Made by a program: the position numbers and the translations under genes. The notes under the pieces were generated by a model. That model did not search any database. It saw only the letters and a program-made list of their open reading frames with translations, and was not told the origin of the DNA. From the IMG/VR virus record IMGVR_UViG_3300023180_006444, positions 1 through 44,483 of that record: a stretch of DNA of 44,483 nucleotides. One strand, given 5' to 3'. This DNA comes from a virus. Below, piece after piece: positions 23,219 to 31,201 of the stretch; the first letter of the stretch is position 1, and every line of letters begins with the position of its first letter.

Positions 23219-24187
23219 TTATTTTTTCTTATTCCAAAGATAAAAAGGGTTTGGAATATTGTTGAATGTTGGTAAATTTGGATTCATCGCTTTGTAATGA
23301 TTTGGATAATTTTTTATGTATTCAATTATTTCGTTTGTGTTTCCAAAGAAAGATCTAGTAAGTGGTGTTTGAATAAAATCATAATTTTTTTCTATCCAAG
23401 CGTATAGATATCCTTGTTCTACTAAATCTAATTGTGTGCAATCGATATTAACATTATTTTTTATGGCTTCTATCACTTGAAAAGTCCTGTCCCAACTACT
23501 ATGATTTTTTCTTTTCATAAGGAATTTCTGGTGTAGTACTTTTGCTTCTTCTCCTAATTCTAACTCTAAACCTAACATTTGGCTGGCTTCTTGCATTTTT
23601 GATAGGAAACTATCAGTATTCCATATATCAGACAGATTTATACAATAAGTTTTTTGGTTAATATTTTTTAGAGTTGTTTTACTGTTAACCAATGATGCAT
23701 TTTCGTTAGTTAAAAACGAAATTTTTAAAAAATCTCTAACTAATACAATTGGTACAGTTTTCTCTTTTAAATCTATATTGTACATCTTTTTAAACTTTTC
23801 ACTATACATTTTCAAAAACTGATCAGATAAAACCACATCGGTCTCCTGTTGCATAAACCTAGTAGAAATAAACTCATGATCATTTTCTCGAATATAATGG
23901 AATCTTGTAAAATTCATTAAAGATTCTTGATCTATCAGAATTAGTATGTGCGGTTCCTGATCATTTTCAAATTTGAAATTATTTCGTACATTTCCATTTA
24001 CATCTTCAAATGTGTATCTTCCGACTTTGCCAGAATATTTGACGTCAAGGTTATGAGAAGTACCGTTCGATAGGAAAGGGTCTTCCTTAATCTCAGGAGT
24101 TAGTCTAGAAAATCTATCAATAAAATATCTTACGAATGCTCCATGACTACCGCCGAAATATGCTATATTAACTAATCTCTCGCTCAT
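23219..24187 (-). CDS. Conserved protein with P-loop-like N-terminus, 322 aa (paralog of 17569-18501)
   Basis: It begins MSERLVNIAYFGGSHGAFVRYFIDRFSRLTPEI, parallel to the paralog's NIAFQGGTHGNFLRFCIDKF. It shares VLVRDFLKISFL and the ending YKAMNPNLPTFNNIPNPFYLW. The GGxHGxFxR loop could bind a phosphate or PAPS, but this is a weak match. The gene is very A+T rich, like the radical SAM genes, which hints at a shared history distinct from the replication genes. The role is unknown. Both copies lie at the edges of the amidinotransferase block. Confidence 0.65.
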   Translation of the reverse strand: MSERLVNIAYFGGSHGAFVRYFIDRFSRLTPEIKEDPFLSNGTSHNLDVKYSGKVGRYTFEDVNGNVRNNFKFENDQEPHILILIDQESLMNFTRFHYIRENDHEFISTRFMQQETDVVLSDQFLKMYSEKFKKMYNIDLKEKTVPIVLVRDFLKISFLTNENASLVNSKTTLKNINQKTYCINLSDIWNTDSFLSKMQEASQMLGLELELGEEAKVLHQKFLMKRKNHSSWDRTFQVIEAIKNNVNIDCTQLDLVEQGYLYAWIEKNYDFIQTPLTRSFFGNTNEIIEYIKNYPNHYKAMNPNLPTFNNIPNPFYLWNKKK

Positions 24188-24196
24188 GTTCTGATT

Positions 24197-24661
24197 TTAC
24201 TTATCCCATTCCTCCCATGGGAAAACTATCCATGCGGGCACCTCCGCCTTGTTGATCTCGTATCCATGGTAATCTACTTTGACCTTTGAAGGTTTGTTGT
24301 TTATCAAGGCCGCGAATCTTATCCTGTCCTCACGTTTGCCGAAGTTGTCAAGTATGTACTGGAATGTTGCCCCGGAATCATTTATGTCGTCTATGATCAA
24401 GATCTTCTTCTGGAATGCGAATGCTTTTTCTAATGTGCGTAGGTCAGGCTTGGCAGTGTGATCTCTCAATCTGATGTCTAGTACCTCGTGTGCTGTCTTT
24501 AACCTATGCGATAGGTAAACCCCAGGAATACATCCTCCCCTGTTGATGCCTAGTATGATGTTGGGCATCCAGTTTGAATGCACCATCTTGTCTTCTATCT
24601 GGATCAGTGCGTTACGCATCTGTCCTGTGGTGAAATAATTCTTCTTAACTTCTTCGCTCAT
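24197..24661 (-). CDS. Xanthine/guanine-type phosphoribosyltransferase
   Basis: A 154-residue enzyme of the type I phosphoribosyltransferase fold, close to the XGPRT size of about 150. It has ILGINRGGCIPGVYLSHRL (36-54), the PRPP-binding ILIIDDINDSGATF (87-100) and PAWIVFPWE near the end, which is typical of xanthine-guanine phosphoribosyltransferases. It would turn free guanine, xanthine or hypoxanthine into the nucleotide using PRPP. It lies between yhhQ and a GMP reductase, and DpdA releases guanine from DNA, so salvage of that guanine is a plausible job. Overlaps the next membrane gene by 4 bases. Confidence 0.82.
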   Translation of the reverse strand: MSEEVKKNYFTTGQMRNALIQIEDKMVHSNWMPNIILGINRGGCIPGVYLSHRLKTAHEVLDIRLRDHTAKPDLRTLEKAFAFQKKILIIDDINDSGATFQYILDNFGKREDRIRFAALINNKPSKVKVDYHGYEINKAEVPAWIVFPWEEWDK

Positions 24662-24975
24662 ATTCCAAAATAATAATTCATTAGGCCCATTATCAGAAGC
24701 GTGACCAGTATTGCGTTAAGGAACAACAGTGCCCTGTCGTGCCATAGGTATCCTACCCAGGCCCAGCCTATCGTGCCGAATAATCCAAACCACATGTCGA
24801 TGTGAGGGATAGTGCCTACACTCCTGGCCGCCGTGGCCACCAATATAAAGAACACCGAGACCCATTTCACGTACCAAGATAGATCTCCTTTGGGTGTGAC
24901 TTTCTTTATGACCCGAGAAGAATTAAGTTTTTTTATCTTATCGTCCAGTTTCTCTTTGATTGGTTCTATTGTCAT
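24658..24975 (-). CDS. Small membrane protein, 105 aa (paralog of next gene)
   Basis: ATG 24975 forms an ATGA overlap with the upstream stop and is preferred over a longer frame from 25104 that would read through the neighbour. A charged N-terminus (MTIEPIKEKLDDKIKKLN) is followed by about three membrane segments: WVSVFFILVATAARSVG, MWFGLFGTIGWAWVGYLW and ALLFLNAILVTLLIMGLMNY. The WxxVGxLWxxxxLxxLNAxL pattern is shared with the adjacent 78-residue protein. They are therefore tandem duplicates. Function unknown. Confidence 0.68.
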   Translation of the reverse strand: MTIEPIKEKLDDKIKKLNSSRVIKKVTPKGDLSWYVKWVSVFFILVATAARSVGTIPHIDMWFGLFGTIGWAWVGYLWHDRALLFLNAILVTLLIMGLMNYYFGI

Positions 24976-25208
24976 ATCAAAATAAGTCCCGCCAAGTATA
25001 TCAAAGTCAGACCTGCGTTCAACACTATCAATGATTGTTCTTTCCACAGCACTCCTACCAACACCCATACACCGTTTGCAAGACAAAACATATAGACGTA
25101 CCATGGGTATATATTGAAGGCCGCCAATGTGGCCGCTATCAACAACACTGCTGTTCCAAACCAGGCAATCGGTTGATATGGTTTCCTAACTATTTGTGTA
25201 TCGTTCAT
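24972..25208 (-). CDS. Small membrane protein, 78 aa (paralog of previous gene)
   Basis: Three hydrophobic segments: AWFGTAVLLIAATLAAFNIY, VYMFCLANGVWVLVGVLW and SLIVLNAGLTLIYLAGLILI. The end matches the 105-residue neighbour in pattern. The start overlaps the GMP reductase gene by 23 bases, with no later good start. Both are reminiscent of small bacterial membrane proteins of unknown function. They might form a hetero-oligomer; this is inference from tandem arrangement. Confidence 0.68.
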   Translation of the reverse strand: MNDTQIVRKPYQPIAWFGTAVLLIAATLAAFNIYPWYVYMFCLANGVWVLVGVLWKEQSLIVLNAGLTLIYLAGLILI

Positions 25209-26238
25209 AGACCTTGTTGATGTTGTTTTCTACCCTCACGAATGTTGCACACTTGGGCATATCCTTGAGTCGTCTTGCACCTATGTAAGTGGCCGCTGAT
25301 CTCACACCACCTAATATGTCTTCCACTGTTGGTTCGACAGCACCTCTGTGGGGCAGGCTGATCCATCTTCCCTCATTTCCCCTGTATCCGTCCTTTCTCT
25401 TGCCGTGTTTCTCACGTGCCCTGTCCGAACTCATGCCGTAAAATTCTACTTTGCCATCCACCACTGGTTGTTCTGATTCGTCATGTCCTGCCAACATTCC
25501 ACCTATCATGACAGCGTGTGACCCGCCACCAAATGCTTTTGCTATGTCGCCTGGCCACACACATCCTCCGTCAGCCATTATGTGTCCATCGACACCATTG
25601 GCCGCGTCAGCACATTCCACTATTGCTGAGAACTGTGGAACGCCTATGCCGGTCATTGTCCTTGTTGTACACACCGAACCAGGTCCTATGCCTATCTTGA
25701 CCATGTCTGCACCGTTGATGATTAATTCTTCAACCATCTCTGGCGTGACTACATTGCCTGCCACTATGACTTTCTCTGGGTACTCGTCCCTGACCTGTTT
25801 GATGAAATCAACGAAGTTTTGATGGTATGCGTTCGCCACGTCAATGGTGATCATCTTCACATCGGGGAAACTAGATAAAACGTCTTGCATATTCTTGTAG
25901 TCTGCCGCTTCTGGATCCCATATCTTGTTTGTGCCTGTGCATACACTGACACTCTGTAATCTAAGTCCTGTGCCAACTGCTTCTCTCCATTGGTCAACTG
26001 TGGTGCTTTTGGTGATCACAGTCATCATCTGGTGCTTCTGTAAAACCTTTGCCATTGAGAACGTTCCAACCCCATCCATGTTACTGGCGAATATTGGGGT
26101 GAAGTTCATGACCTTTCCTGAATTACGGAACGTGAATTTACGTGTCATATCAACGTCACGCCTCGAACTTAACGTAGAACGCTTTGGCTCCATAAGAACA
26201 TCATCAAAATTCAACTTTATGTCTTCTTTAATTCTCAT
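25186..26238 (-). CDS. guaC: GMP reductase-like (IMPDH/GMPR family, no CBS domains)
   Basis: A 350-residue TIM-barrel enzyme. ATG 26238 follows AGGA at good spacing; a longer frame would need GTG 26259. It opens LNFDDVLMEPKRSTLSSR and has FASNMDGVGTFSMAKVLQKH, closer to GMP reductase than to IMP dehydrogenase. The catalytic Cys190 is in GIGPGSVCTTRTMTG, with the mobile-flap-like MSSDRAREKHG further on. No CBS insert is present, in line with the GMPR length of about 345. It would convert GMP to IMP with NADPH. It lies beside FolE, which uses GTP, and a guanine phosphoribosyltransferase, so it shapes the purine pool. IMPDH activity cannot be fully excluded. Confidence 0.82.
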   Translation of the reverse strand: MRIKEDIKLNFDDVLMEPKRSTLSSRRDVDMTRKFTFRNSGKVMNFTPIFASNMDGVGTFSMAKVLQKHQMMTVITKSTTVDQWREAVGTGLRLQSVSVCTGTNKIWDPEAADYKNMQDVLSSFPDVKMITIDVANAYHQNFVDFIKQVRDEYPEKVIVAGNVVTPEMVEELIINGADMVKIGIGPGSVCTTRTMTGIGVPQFSAIVECADAANGVDGHIMADGGCVWPGDIAKAFGGGSHAVMIGGMLAGHDESEQPVVDGKVEFYGMSSDRAREKHGKRKDGYRGNEGRWISLPHRGAVEPTVEDILGGVRSAATYIGARRLKDMPKCATFVRVENNINKVYERYTNS

Positions 26239-26539
26239 TCTCTTTTTCCTTTTGTTCACACATATGTTTCACGTTCTTGTAGTGATCCCATGCGTCCTGT
26301 AGTGCAGGGTATTTTGATCTTAATTCTTCTTCGTTGTCGAATGTCAATCCGTCTACCGTGAAACCTGTTGAGACTGTGTTGACATTGAGATTATCAAAGT
26401 CGTCGTCGAGGTCCGCGAAGGAGTACGTGAAATCTCCAGTGTTCTGTATTCCATCTGAACTGATTGAACCCATTTCTATGTTGTCTGACTGCATGTTTGC
26501 CTGTTCCTTTTTGATTTGTGCTTTAGTTTTCTTAGCCAT
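26228..26539 (-). CDS. Hypothetical acidic protein, 103 aa
   Basis: A basic start (MAKKTKAQIKKEQ) is followed by a long acidic and polar part (SFADLDDDFDNLNVNTVSTGFTVDG) and a short helix-rich end (NEEELRSKYPALQDAWDHYKNVKHM). It looks partly disordered. It overlaps FolE by 8 bases and the GMP reductase by 11, so it is made with them. I do not recognise it. A small regulator or adaptor is possible but unsupported. Confidence 0.6.
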   Translation of the reverse strand: MAKKTKAQIKKEQANMQSDNIEMGSISSDGIQNTGDFTYSFADLDDDFDNLNVNTVSTGFTVDGLTFDNEEELRSKYPALQDAWDHYKNVKHMCEQKEKENEN

Positions 26540-27245
26540 GGCCCTTCATGCTCATACAGATTTTATAGAATTCATCTCTGGTTGCTGGATCGTCTTTGAA
26601 TGCACCCAACATGATCGCTGTGGTCATGTCTGACTCGTGTTCTCTTACTCCCCTGTGTGTCATGCAGTGATGTTCCGCTTTCACCACAACTGCAAGATTC
26701 TCAGTCTTGGCATATTTTTTTAATTCGTCTGCGATCTGTGTTGTCATCTCTTCTTGTATCTGCGGTCTCTCCACTATGTGATGCACGATCCTGTTGAATT
26801 TGCTCAATCCAATCACTTCGCCATTTGGAATGATGCCAACCCATGCCCGGCCAACTATGTTTTGGAAGTGGTGGGCACACGTGGATCTTATTGATATTGG
26901 ACCACTGGTATACATGCTCTTGTAACCCATGTTGGGGAAACTTGTTACCCTCGGTGCTGGCTTGAATCTTCCACCAAATGTTTCTCTGATGTACATTTTC
27001 GCCACACGTTTCGCAGTCTCGTTTGTGTTGTGATCGTTTTCCGTGTCAATCACAAGGCTGTCTAACACACCCTGTAGTTTTTCTTGTACCTCTGCCTGTA
27101 ACAGATCCATCTCGCCATCTTCTATGAATTCAGAGATGTTGTCATTGGAATGGAATCTCTTGCCCGCCTTCTTGATTCTTTCTTTTATCTTTTTACTAAT
27201 TGGCGTTTCAGGCATCCAACTATCTTTTAAAATATCTTCACTCAT
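26532..27245 (-). CDS. folE: GTP cyclohydrolase I
   Basis: A 237-residue FolE, which converts GTP to 7,8-dihydroneopterin triphosphate. This is the first step of both folate and 7-deazaguanine synthesis. Zinc ligands are Cys123 and His126 in STCAHHF and Cys194 in EHHCMTHRGV. PNGEVIGLSKFNRIV and AEHHCMTHRGVREHES are near the family consensus. The first 45 residues are an extra N-terminal extension. It is led by a strong promoter and CAGGAG. With QueD-like and QueE-like proteins it probably supplies base modification. Confidence 0.93.
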   Translation of the reverse strand: MSEDILKDSWMPETPISKKIKERIKKAGKRFHSNDNISEFIEDGEMDLLQAEVQEKLQGVLDSLVIDTENDHNTNETAKRVAKMYIRETFGGRFKPAPRVTSFPNMGYKSMYTSGPISIRSTCAHHFQNIVGRAWVGIIPNGEVIGLSKFNRIVHHIVERPQIQEEMTTQIADELKKYAKTENLAVVVKAEHHCMTHRGVREHESDMTTAIMLGAFKDDPATRDEFYKICMSMKGHG

Positions 27246-27268
27246 TTTTACACTCCTGGTATGTTACT

Positions 27269-27297
27269 ATTATAGTTGCGATTTGCTTTTTAGTCAA
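27269..27297 (-). promoter_or_regulatory. Sigma70-like promoter TTGACT-N17-TATAAT
   Basis: On the minus strand TTGACT (27297-27292) and TATAAT (27274-27269) are 17 bases apart. The leader to the folE ATG is about 17 bases with CAGGAGTGTA, matching the leader of the MoxR gene. The -35 box touches the 3' end of the upstream SDR gene. Confidence 0.78.
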
Positions 27298-27904
27298 TGC
27301 GAAAAACCTCACCATTCAATTTTTTATTATTGGTACAGATTTGTTTAATCAAATTTTTAATACCGTCTTTTTTTCCAAAGTCTGGATTTATACCAAAACA
27401 GTTGAATTTGTTTGCAAAATTTTTCATAATCAGATAATTTGTGAATTTGTAACCACTGTAATCTGCATGTTCGTCTACACCGTCTTTTGTGAAATCGATG
27501 TAACTTGACAACATCCAGCCAACTACTGAGTCCTTGTGTAATTTGGTATCTAGTGTCTTAAGTAGAAAGTAAGGCATTTGACAACTTAACCAGTGACTTT
27601 TGGTCCAACTCTTCATCAGTGTCCAGGTATCCAGGGTATTTTTTTGTTCAGTGAAATCAGACGGTGATAGACTTGAAGCGTTTTGGTTGAAAAAAACAAA
27701 GTCTACTTGATCTTCTATGTTTTTAAGAATCTTATGTAATTTTGGCATATCCAGACTACGCCAATCGATTGTAATATTTTTAATACCTGGCAATAAGGAA
27801 TCAGTTGCTCCAATGTTGGTAACATTGTATCCTGCCTCATTACATCCTTTTATGATATCTTCTCCTCGTGTGTTGCCACACCCTATTAACAATGCATGTT
27901 TCAT
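27290..27904 (-). CDS. SDR-like Rossmann protein, 204 aa
   Basis: ATG 27904 forms an ATGA overlap with the radical SAM stop and gives MKHALLIGCGNTRGEDI, a Rossmann start. VDFVFFNQNASS, SHWLSCQMPYFLLKTL and the catalytic-like Tyr and Lys in YSGYKFTNYLIMKNFA (YxxxK) follow short-chain dehydrogenase layout. It is shorter than typical SDRs (about 250). It is paired with a radical SAM gene, as is the mini-SDR at 32334-32813. It may oxidise or reduce a product of the radical SAM enzyme; this is inference. Confidence 0.65.
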   Translation of the reverse strand: MKHALLIGCGNTRGEDIIKGCNEAGYNVTNIGATDSLLPGIKNITIDWRSLDMPKLHKILKNIEDQVDFVFFNQNASSLSPSDFTEQKNTLDTWTLMKSWTKSHWLSCQMPYFLLKTLDTKLHKDSVVGWMLSSYIDFTKDGVDEHADYSGYKFTNYLIMKNFANKFNCFGINPDFGKKDGIKNLIKQICTNNKKLNGEVFRID

Positions 27905-29073
27905 GCAAGATCCTTGAAAACTGATCGCCAATCTTGTTGGTGTTTGCGTGTTATTTTATCTAAACAATCCATGTACGGTTGTTCGTTGTCTAGTTGTATG
28001 CGATCAATACAATTTTTCAAGTTTGCAATTAGATTGACATCTTCTGATGGCAGTGTCTTTATTAGATCTAACATATTCTGAATAACTTTTGTTTTTTTAT
28101 TTTTTGGGTAATTCCTCGCATCTATAGGACTTGGAGTAGTACACAAGTTTATTGTAATATCTTTGATATTTTGTTCATAAAAATATTTGATCAAGTTACA
28201 AATGTCTATTGCGTTAATCACACTGAATATAGTGTTTACTCTTATTCCAAAATTAGTGTTTGTCCTGATAAATTCTAAATTTTTCTTAAAAGTATCCCAG
28301 TCAGCACCATTTCTGATGTAGCCAAATTTTTCATTCAATGCATCTACACTCATTGTTAATTGCACATTTTTAAACTTTAATAATGCTTTGAAAACTTTAT
28401 TATTTTTTTGCCAATGCATATTGGTGTTTACTCTTATAGGAATCTCCTTGTTAACAATTTCTTCTAACAATGAAAAATTGTACGGTATGTAAAAAGGTTC
28501 TCCCCCGCTTAGATAGATTTCTTTAAGATGATCCTGTTTTTCAACAATCATTTTTCTTATTTTTTTAATATTCTTTTGGTCCACAGGCGTTGTTATAAAG
28601 TTTTCATCTTTGGCAATTAGACTGCTTTGCTCCGGATGACACATCACACAACGTAGATTACATATGTTTGACCAATGTAAATCAATGAAACGTAAATCAA
28701 AGTTTCCTACATCCTCGTAGTTGACATCATCCTTAATAATCTTATGATTGTAATGATCTTTTAGGTAGTTGAAATCGTTTTCGTCTATGGTCCTGTGCTG
28801 GCAAACCACACAGTTTGCATCTGGTGTGTCGTTCAACATGTTACTTCGTATTCTTTTAATAGTTTTGCTCTTGCTCAATATTTCGTCGAGGTCGGTTTCA
28901 TTTACATTTCCTAAAATATCTCTTCCAACACTACATGTCTTGACATCTCCATTTGTATAAATTTGTGCATTGGTCCAAGGGCACACACAAAAATTATCAT
29001 TCTGTTTAAAAAGTTGGTATTTTTTCTTTGAATCCACTACTGTATTTCTTTTTTGTGTGTCTTGTTGTACCAC
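27901..29073 (-). CDS. Radical SAM protein, phage twitch-domain type (paralog C)
   Basis: A 390-residue radical SAM enzyme with Cys138, 142 and 145 in ICNLRCVMC and the SAM motif YLSGGEPFYIPYN. N-terminal cysteines NFCVCPW (29, 31), KTCSVG (47) and NCVVCQHR (88, 91) could hold an auxiliary cluster. The opening CPWTNAQIYTNGDVKTCSVGRDILGNV resembles SPASM-like patterns (CPxxxxxIxxxGxVxxC). It overlaps GalE by 37 bases and is linked to an SDR by ATGA. A+T rich. The substrate is unknown. Confidence 0.86.
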   Translation of the reverse strand: MVQQDTQKRNTVVDSKKKYQLFKQNDNFCVCPWTNAQIYTNGDVKTCSVGRDILGNVNETDLDEILSKSKTIKRIRSNMLNDTPDANCVVCQHRTIDENDFNYLKDHYNHKIIKDDVNYEDVGNFDLRFIDLHWSNICNLRCVMCHPEQSSLIAKDENFITTPVDQKNIKKIRKMIVEKQDHLKEIYLSGGEPFYIPYNFSLLEEIVNKEIPIRVNTNMHWQKNNKVFKALLKFKNVQLTMSVDALNEKFGYIRNGADWDTFKKNLEFIRTNTNFGIRVNTIFSVINAIDICNLIKYFYEQNIKDITINLCTTPSPIDARNYPKNKKTKVIQNMLDLIKTLPSEDVNLIANLKNCIDRIQLDNEQPYMDCLDKITRKHQQDWRSVFKDLA

Positions 29074-30074
29074 CGAACCGCAGTAGACACCACGTTGTCA
29101 ATAGAACTCTGTGTTGGCTCCCATCCTAACTCTTTCCTTACTTTGTCTATGTCCGCTACCAAGTATGCAGGATCGCCTGGTCTGTTGTCGTGTATCTCTA
29201 TCTTCATCTCGCCCGCGTGTTTTTGTATAGTGTCTAGAAGTTCTCTGTTAGACGCCGGTGCACCTGAGCCGAGGTTGAACACTTCCGACACTTCTTTCCC
29301 TGATGCGTAGTTCAATGCCTTCACATGGGCATCTGCTAGATCCATCACGTGTACGTAGTCTCTCACACACGTTCCGTCTGGTGTGTCATACTTGTCACCA
29401 AACATCTTGAATGTCTTGTCCTGTCTCACTGCATTTATGGCTAATGGTATTATGTGTGTCTCTTTTTCTCTCAGCTCACCAACTTCTGCTTCCGGGTCAG
29501 CACCAGCGGCATTGAAATACCTTAGTCCAACACTGGATAACCCGTATGCTCTCTGATAATCTTTACATATCATCTCCATCATCAACTTACTGCTACCATA
29601 AGCACTTATTGGATTGGGGACGTCTGATTCCTTACATTTCCTGAATCCTGGATCACCATAGGTGGCCGCACTGGAACTGTACACAAAAGTCTTCACTCCG
29701 CATTCTATCAATTTGTCAAGCAACACAACTGTTGCGATCACATTATTCTTGTAATATTCCGATGGATTCTTTACTGATTCTGCCACCGAGGCACTGCCGG
29801 CGAAATGTATGCAACTGGTTATGTTGAATCTCTTTATGATCTCTTCTAGTCGTTCGATCTCTTGTGGCAAGTTGATGTCAAAGATTGGACCAAATTTCGC
29901 TGGTTTGAATTTTGCCTTGAGGTCCCTGTCTATGACTATGGGTGTGAAACCGTTCTTGACCAGGTGTTTACAGGTATGCGAACCCACATATCCGGCCCCG
30001 CCCGTAACCAATACTGCCTTGCTCAACCCTTTAATACTTGGATTCTGATACTGTGTTTCTGTAGTGTTGTCCAT
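29037..30074 (-). CDS. galE: UDP-glucose 4-epimerase, GalE
   Basis: A clear GalE: the Rossmann start VLVTGGAGYVGSHT, FAGSASVAESVKNP, SSSAATYG, the catalytic Tyr and Lys in YGSSK, RYFNAAGADPEAEVGE and the end LGWEPTQSSIDNVV. It interconverts UDP-glucose and UDP-galactose (or the N-acetyl forms). Start choice is uncertain: ATG 30074 follows GGAGAAGAG; ATG 30092 also has a fair AAGGG. It overlaps the preceding glycosyltransferase by 44 bases, so the pair is likely to make and transfer a galactose-type sugar. Confidence 0.92.
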   Translation of the reverse strand: MDNTTETQYQNPSIKGLSKAVLVTGGAGYVGSHTCKHLVKNGFTPIVIDRDLKAKFKPAKFGPIFDINLPQEIERLEEIIKRFNITSCIHFAGSASVAESVKNPSEYYKNNVIATVVLLDKLIECGVKTFVYSSSAATYGDPGFRKCKESDVPNPISAYGSSKLMMEMICKDYQRAYGLSSVGLRYFNAAGADPEAEVGELREKETHIIPLAINAVRQDKTFKMFGDKYDTPDGTCVRDYVHVMDLADAHVKALNYASGKEVSEVFNLGSGAPASNRELLDTIQKHAGEMKIEIHDNRPGDPAYLVADIDKVRKELGWEPTQSSIDNVVSTAVRWYNKTHKKEIQ

Positions 30075-31200
30075 CTCTTCTCCATTGTTCACCCTTGCCT
30101 GTTATAATGTCTATCATCCTGTCGATTGTACCGTTGGTCCAATCAGATAATTTACCTATACTAGGGGATGGTTTGCTTAATAGCACGTCTAGTTTGTTCA
30201 TAGCGTCTTCCATTGACCAAGGCACATACATTCTCGTGTGGTCGTTTGCGAAGGTCTCTGGGAATGATCTGTATGCTGGAAACAGTGTGTTGCAACCCAT
30301 TGCGTCTGCTTCACTCACTGTGTTTGACACCCAATCCTGTAGAGCACAGTTGAACATTACCCTTGAGTCTGCCAGTAATTCGTAGTACTCGTTCTTCTTT
30401 AAGTTCTCATGAATCGTGATTGTTCCTTGTTTCGCTAGATGTTTTGCTTCATCGACGTAGAATTGATTGTTAGATCTCAGAGGACCACCTTGGCAAATAG
30501 CAAATTCAACATCTGGATGTTTCTCTTTGTATTTTGTTGCCAAGTCCATGAAGAACTGCGGCTGTTTCTCTTGATCCCACCTCGCTCCAAATATCACTCT
30601 CTGTTTCCTTTCGATGAAAGGTTTCCTGCCTGGAACCCTGCCTTGTACTTCTTCCTTGCCGAAACTTAATCCTGATATGTTGTATATGGGTGCTGACCAG
30701 TTTGCTATCCTCATGTGTGCCACCATCTCTTCGTTGGTTGCTAGTATCCTCACATTGGGAATCTCGTTACACATCTGTTCATACATGCTCATCCACTTGC
30801 TCATGCCCCACACGTGTACGAAGTCATCCGGATCTATGGCCTGTGCCAAGCATCGCAGATATATCGTTGGCCTGTGTTTGGCATCAACCTGATTCAATAT
30901 GTAAGGCAGTGATTCTATGCCTGGTTGGAACATATCTTCAAAAAATATTACATCTTTGTCTGTAACCTCGCCATTACGCATCATCTGTACCAAATTCATC
31001 ATCTGGCTCATACCAAAGTAACTTCTGCCGTGTGCGTCTAACACCTGTCCCACACTGATCGCTTTGGTGTCGTCTATTGTTGTGCCTGGAACTACAACGT
31101 AATTAATTCCTCTTTTCTTGTATGCTCTCTCAGTCCAGTCTTGTAACTGTAGTGTGTATCTGCCCTCGTAGGGTTCCAGACCCATGTAAAATATCTTCAT
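30031..31200 (-). CDS. GT-B glycosyltransferase (GT4-like)
   Basis: A 389-residue protein with a two-lobed GT-B layout. The N-terminal lobe has DVIFFEDMFQPGIESLPY, then VHVWGMSKWMSMYEQM. The C-terminal lobe begins RVIFGARWDQEKQPQFFMDLATKY, the typical GT4 strand-turn-helix, and has NEYYELLADSRVMFNCALQDWVSNTVSEADAMGCNTLFPAYRSFPE, the donor-binding region with the conserved Glu. It is followed by galE with overlap. The acceptor could be a glycan, protein or DNA base. T4 also glycosylates its DNA, but with enzymes I cannot match to this sequence. Confidence 0.78.
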   Translation of the reverse strand: MKIFYMGLEPYEGRYTLQLQDWTERAYKKRGINYVVVPGTTIDDTKAISVGQVLDAHGRSYFGMSQMMNLVQMMRNGEVTDKDVIFFEDMFQPGIESLPYILNQVDAKHRPTIYLRCLAQAIDPDDFVHVWGMSKWMSMYEQMCNEIPNVRILATNEEMVAHMRIANWSAPIYNISGLSFGKEEVQGRVPGRKPFIERKQRVIFGARWDQEKQPQFFMDLATKYKEKHPDVEFAICQGGPLRSNNQFYVDEAKHLAKQGTITIHENLKKNEYYELLADSRVMFNCALQDWVSNTVSEADAMGCNTLFPAYRSFPETFANDHTRMYVPWSMEDAMNKLDVLLSKPSPSIGKLSDWTNGTIDRMIDIITGKGEQWRRDGQHYRNTVSESKY

Positions 31201-31201
31201 C

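Noticed and set aside
25186-26238. IMP dehydrogenase
   Set aside because: The length, missing CBS domains and NMDGVGTFSMAKVL region favour GMP reductase, although the two are close and this is not fully closed.
30031-31200. DNA glucosyltransferase like T4 alpha- or beta-gt
   Set aside because: The GT4-type C-lobe and the overlap with galE fit ordinary glycan transfer; no hydroxymethylcytosine pathway is visible in the window.
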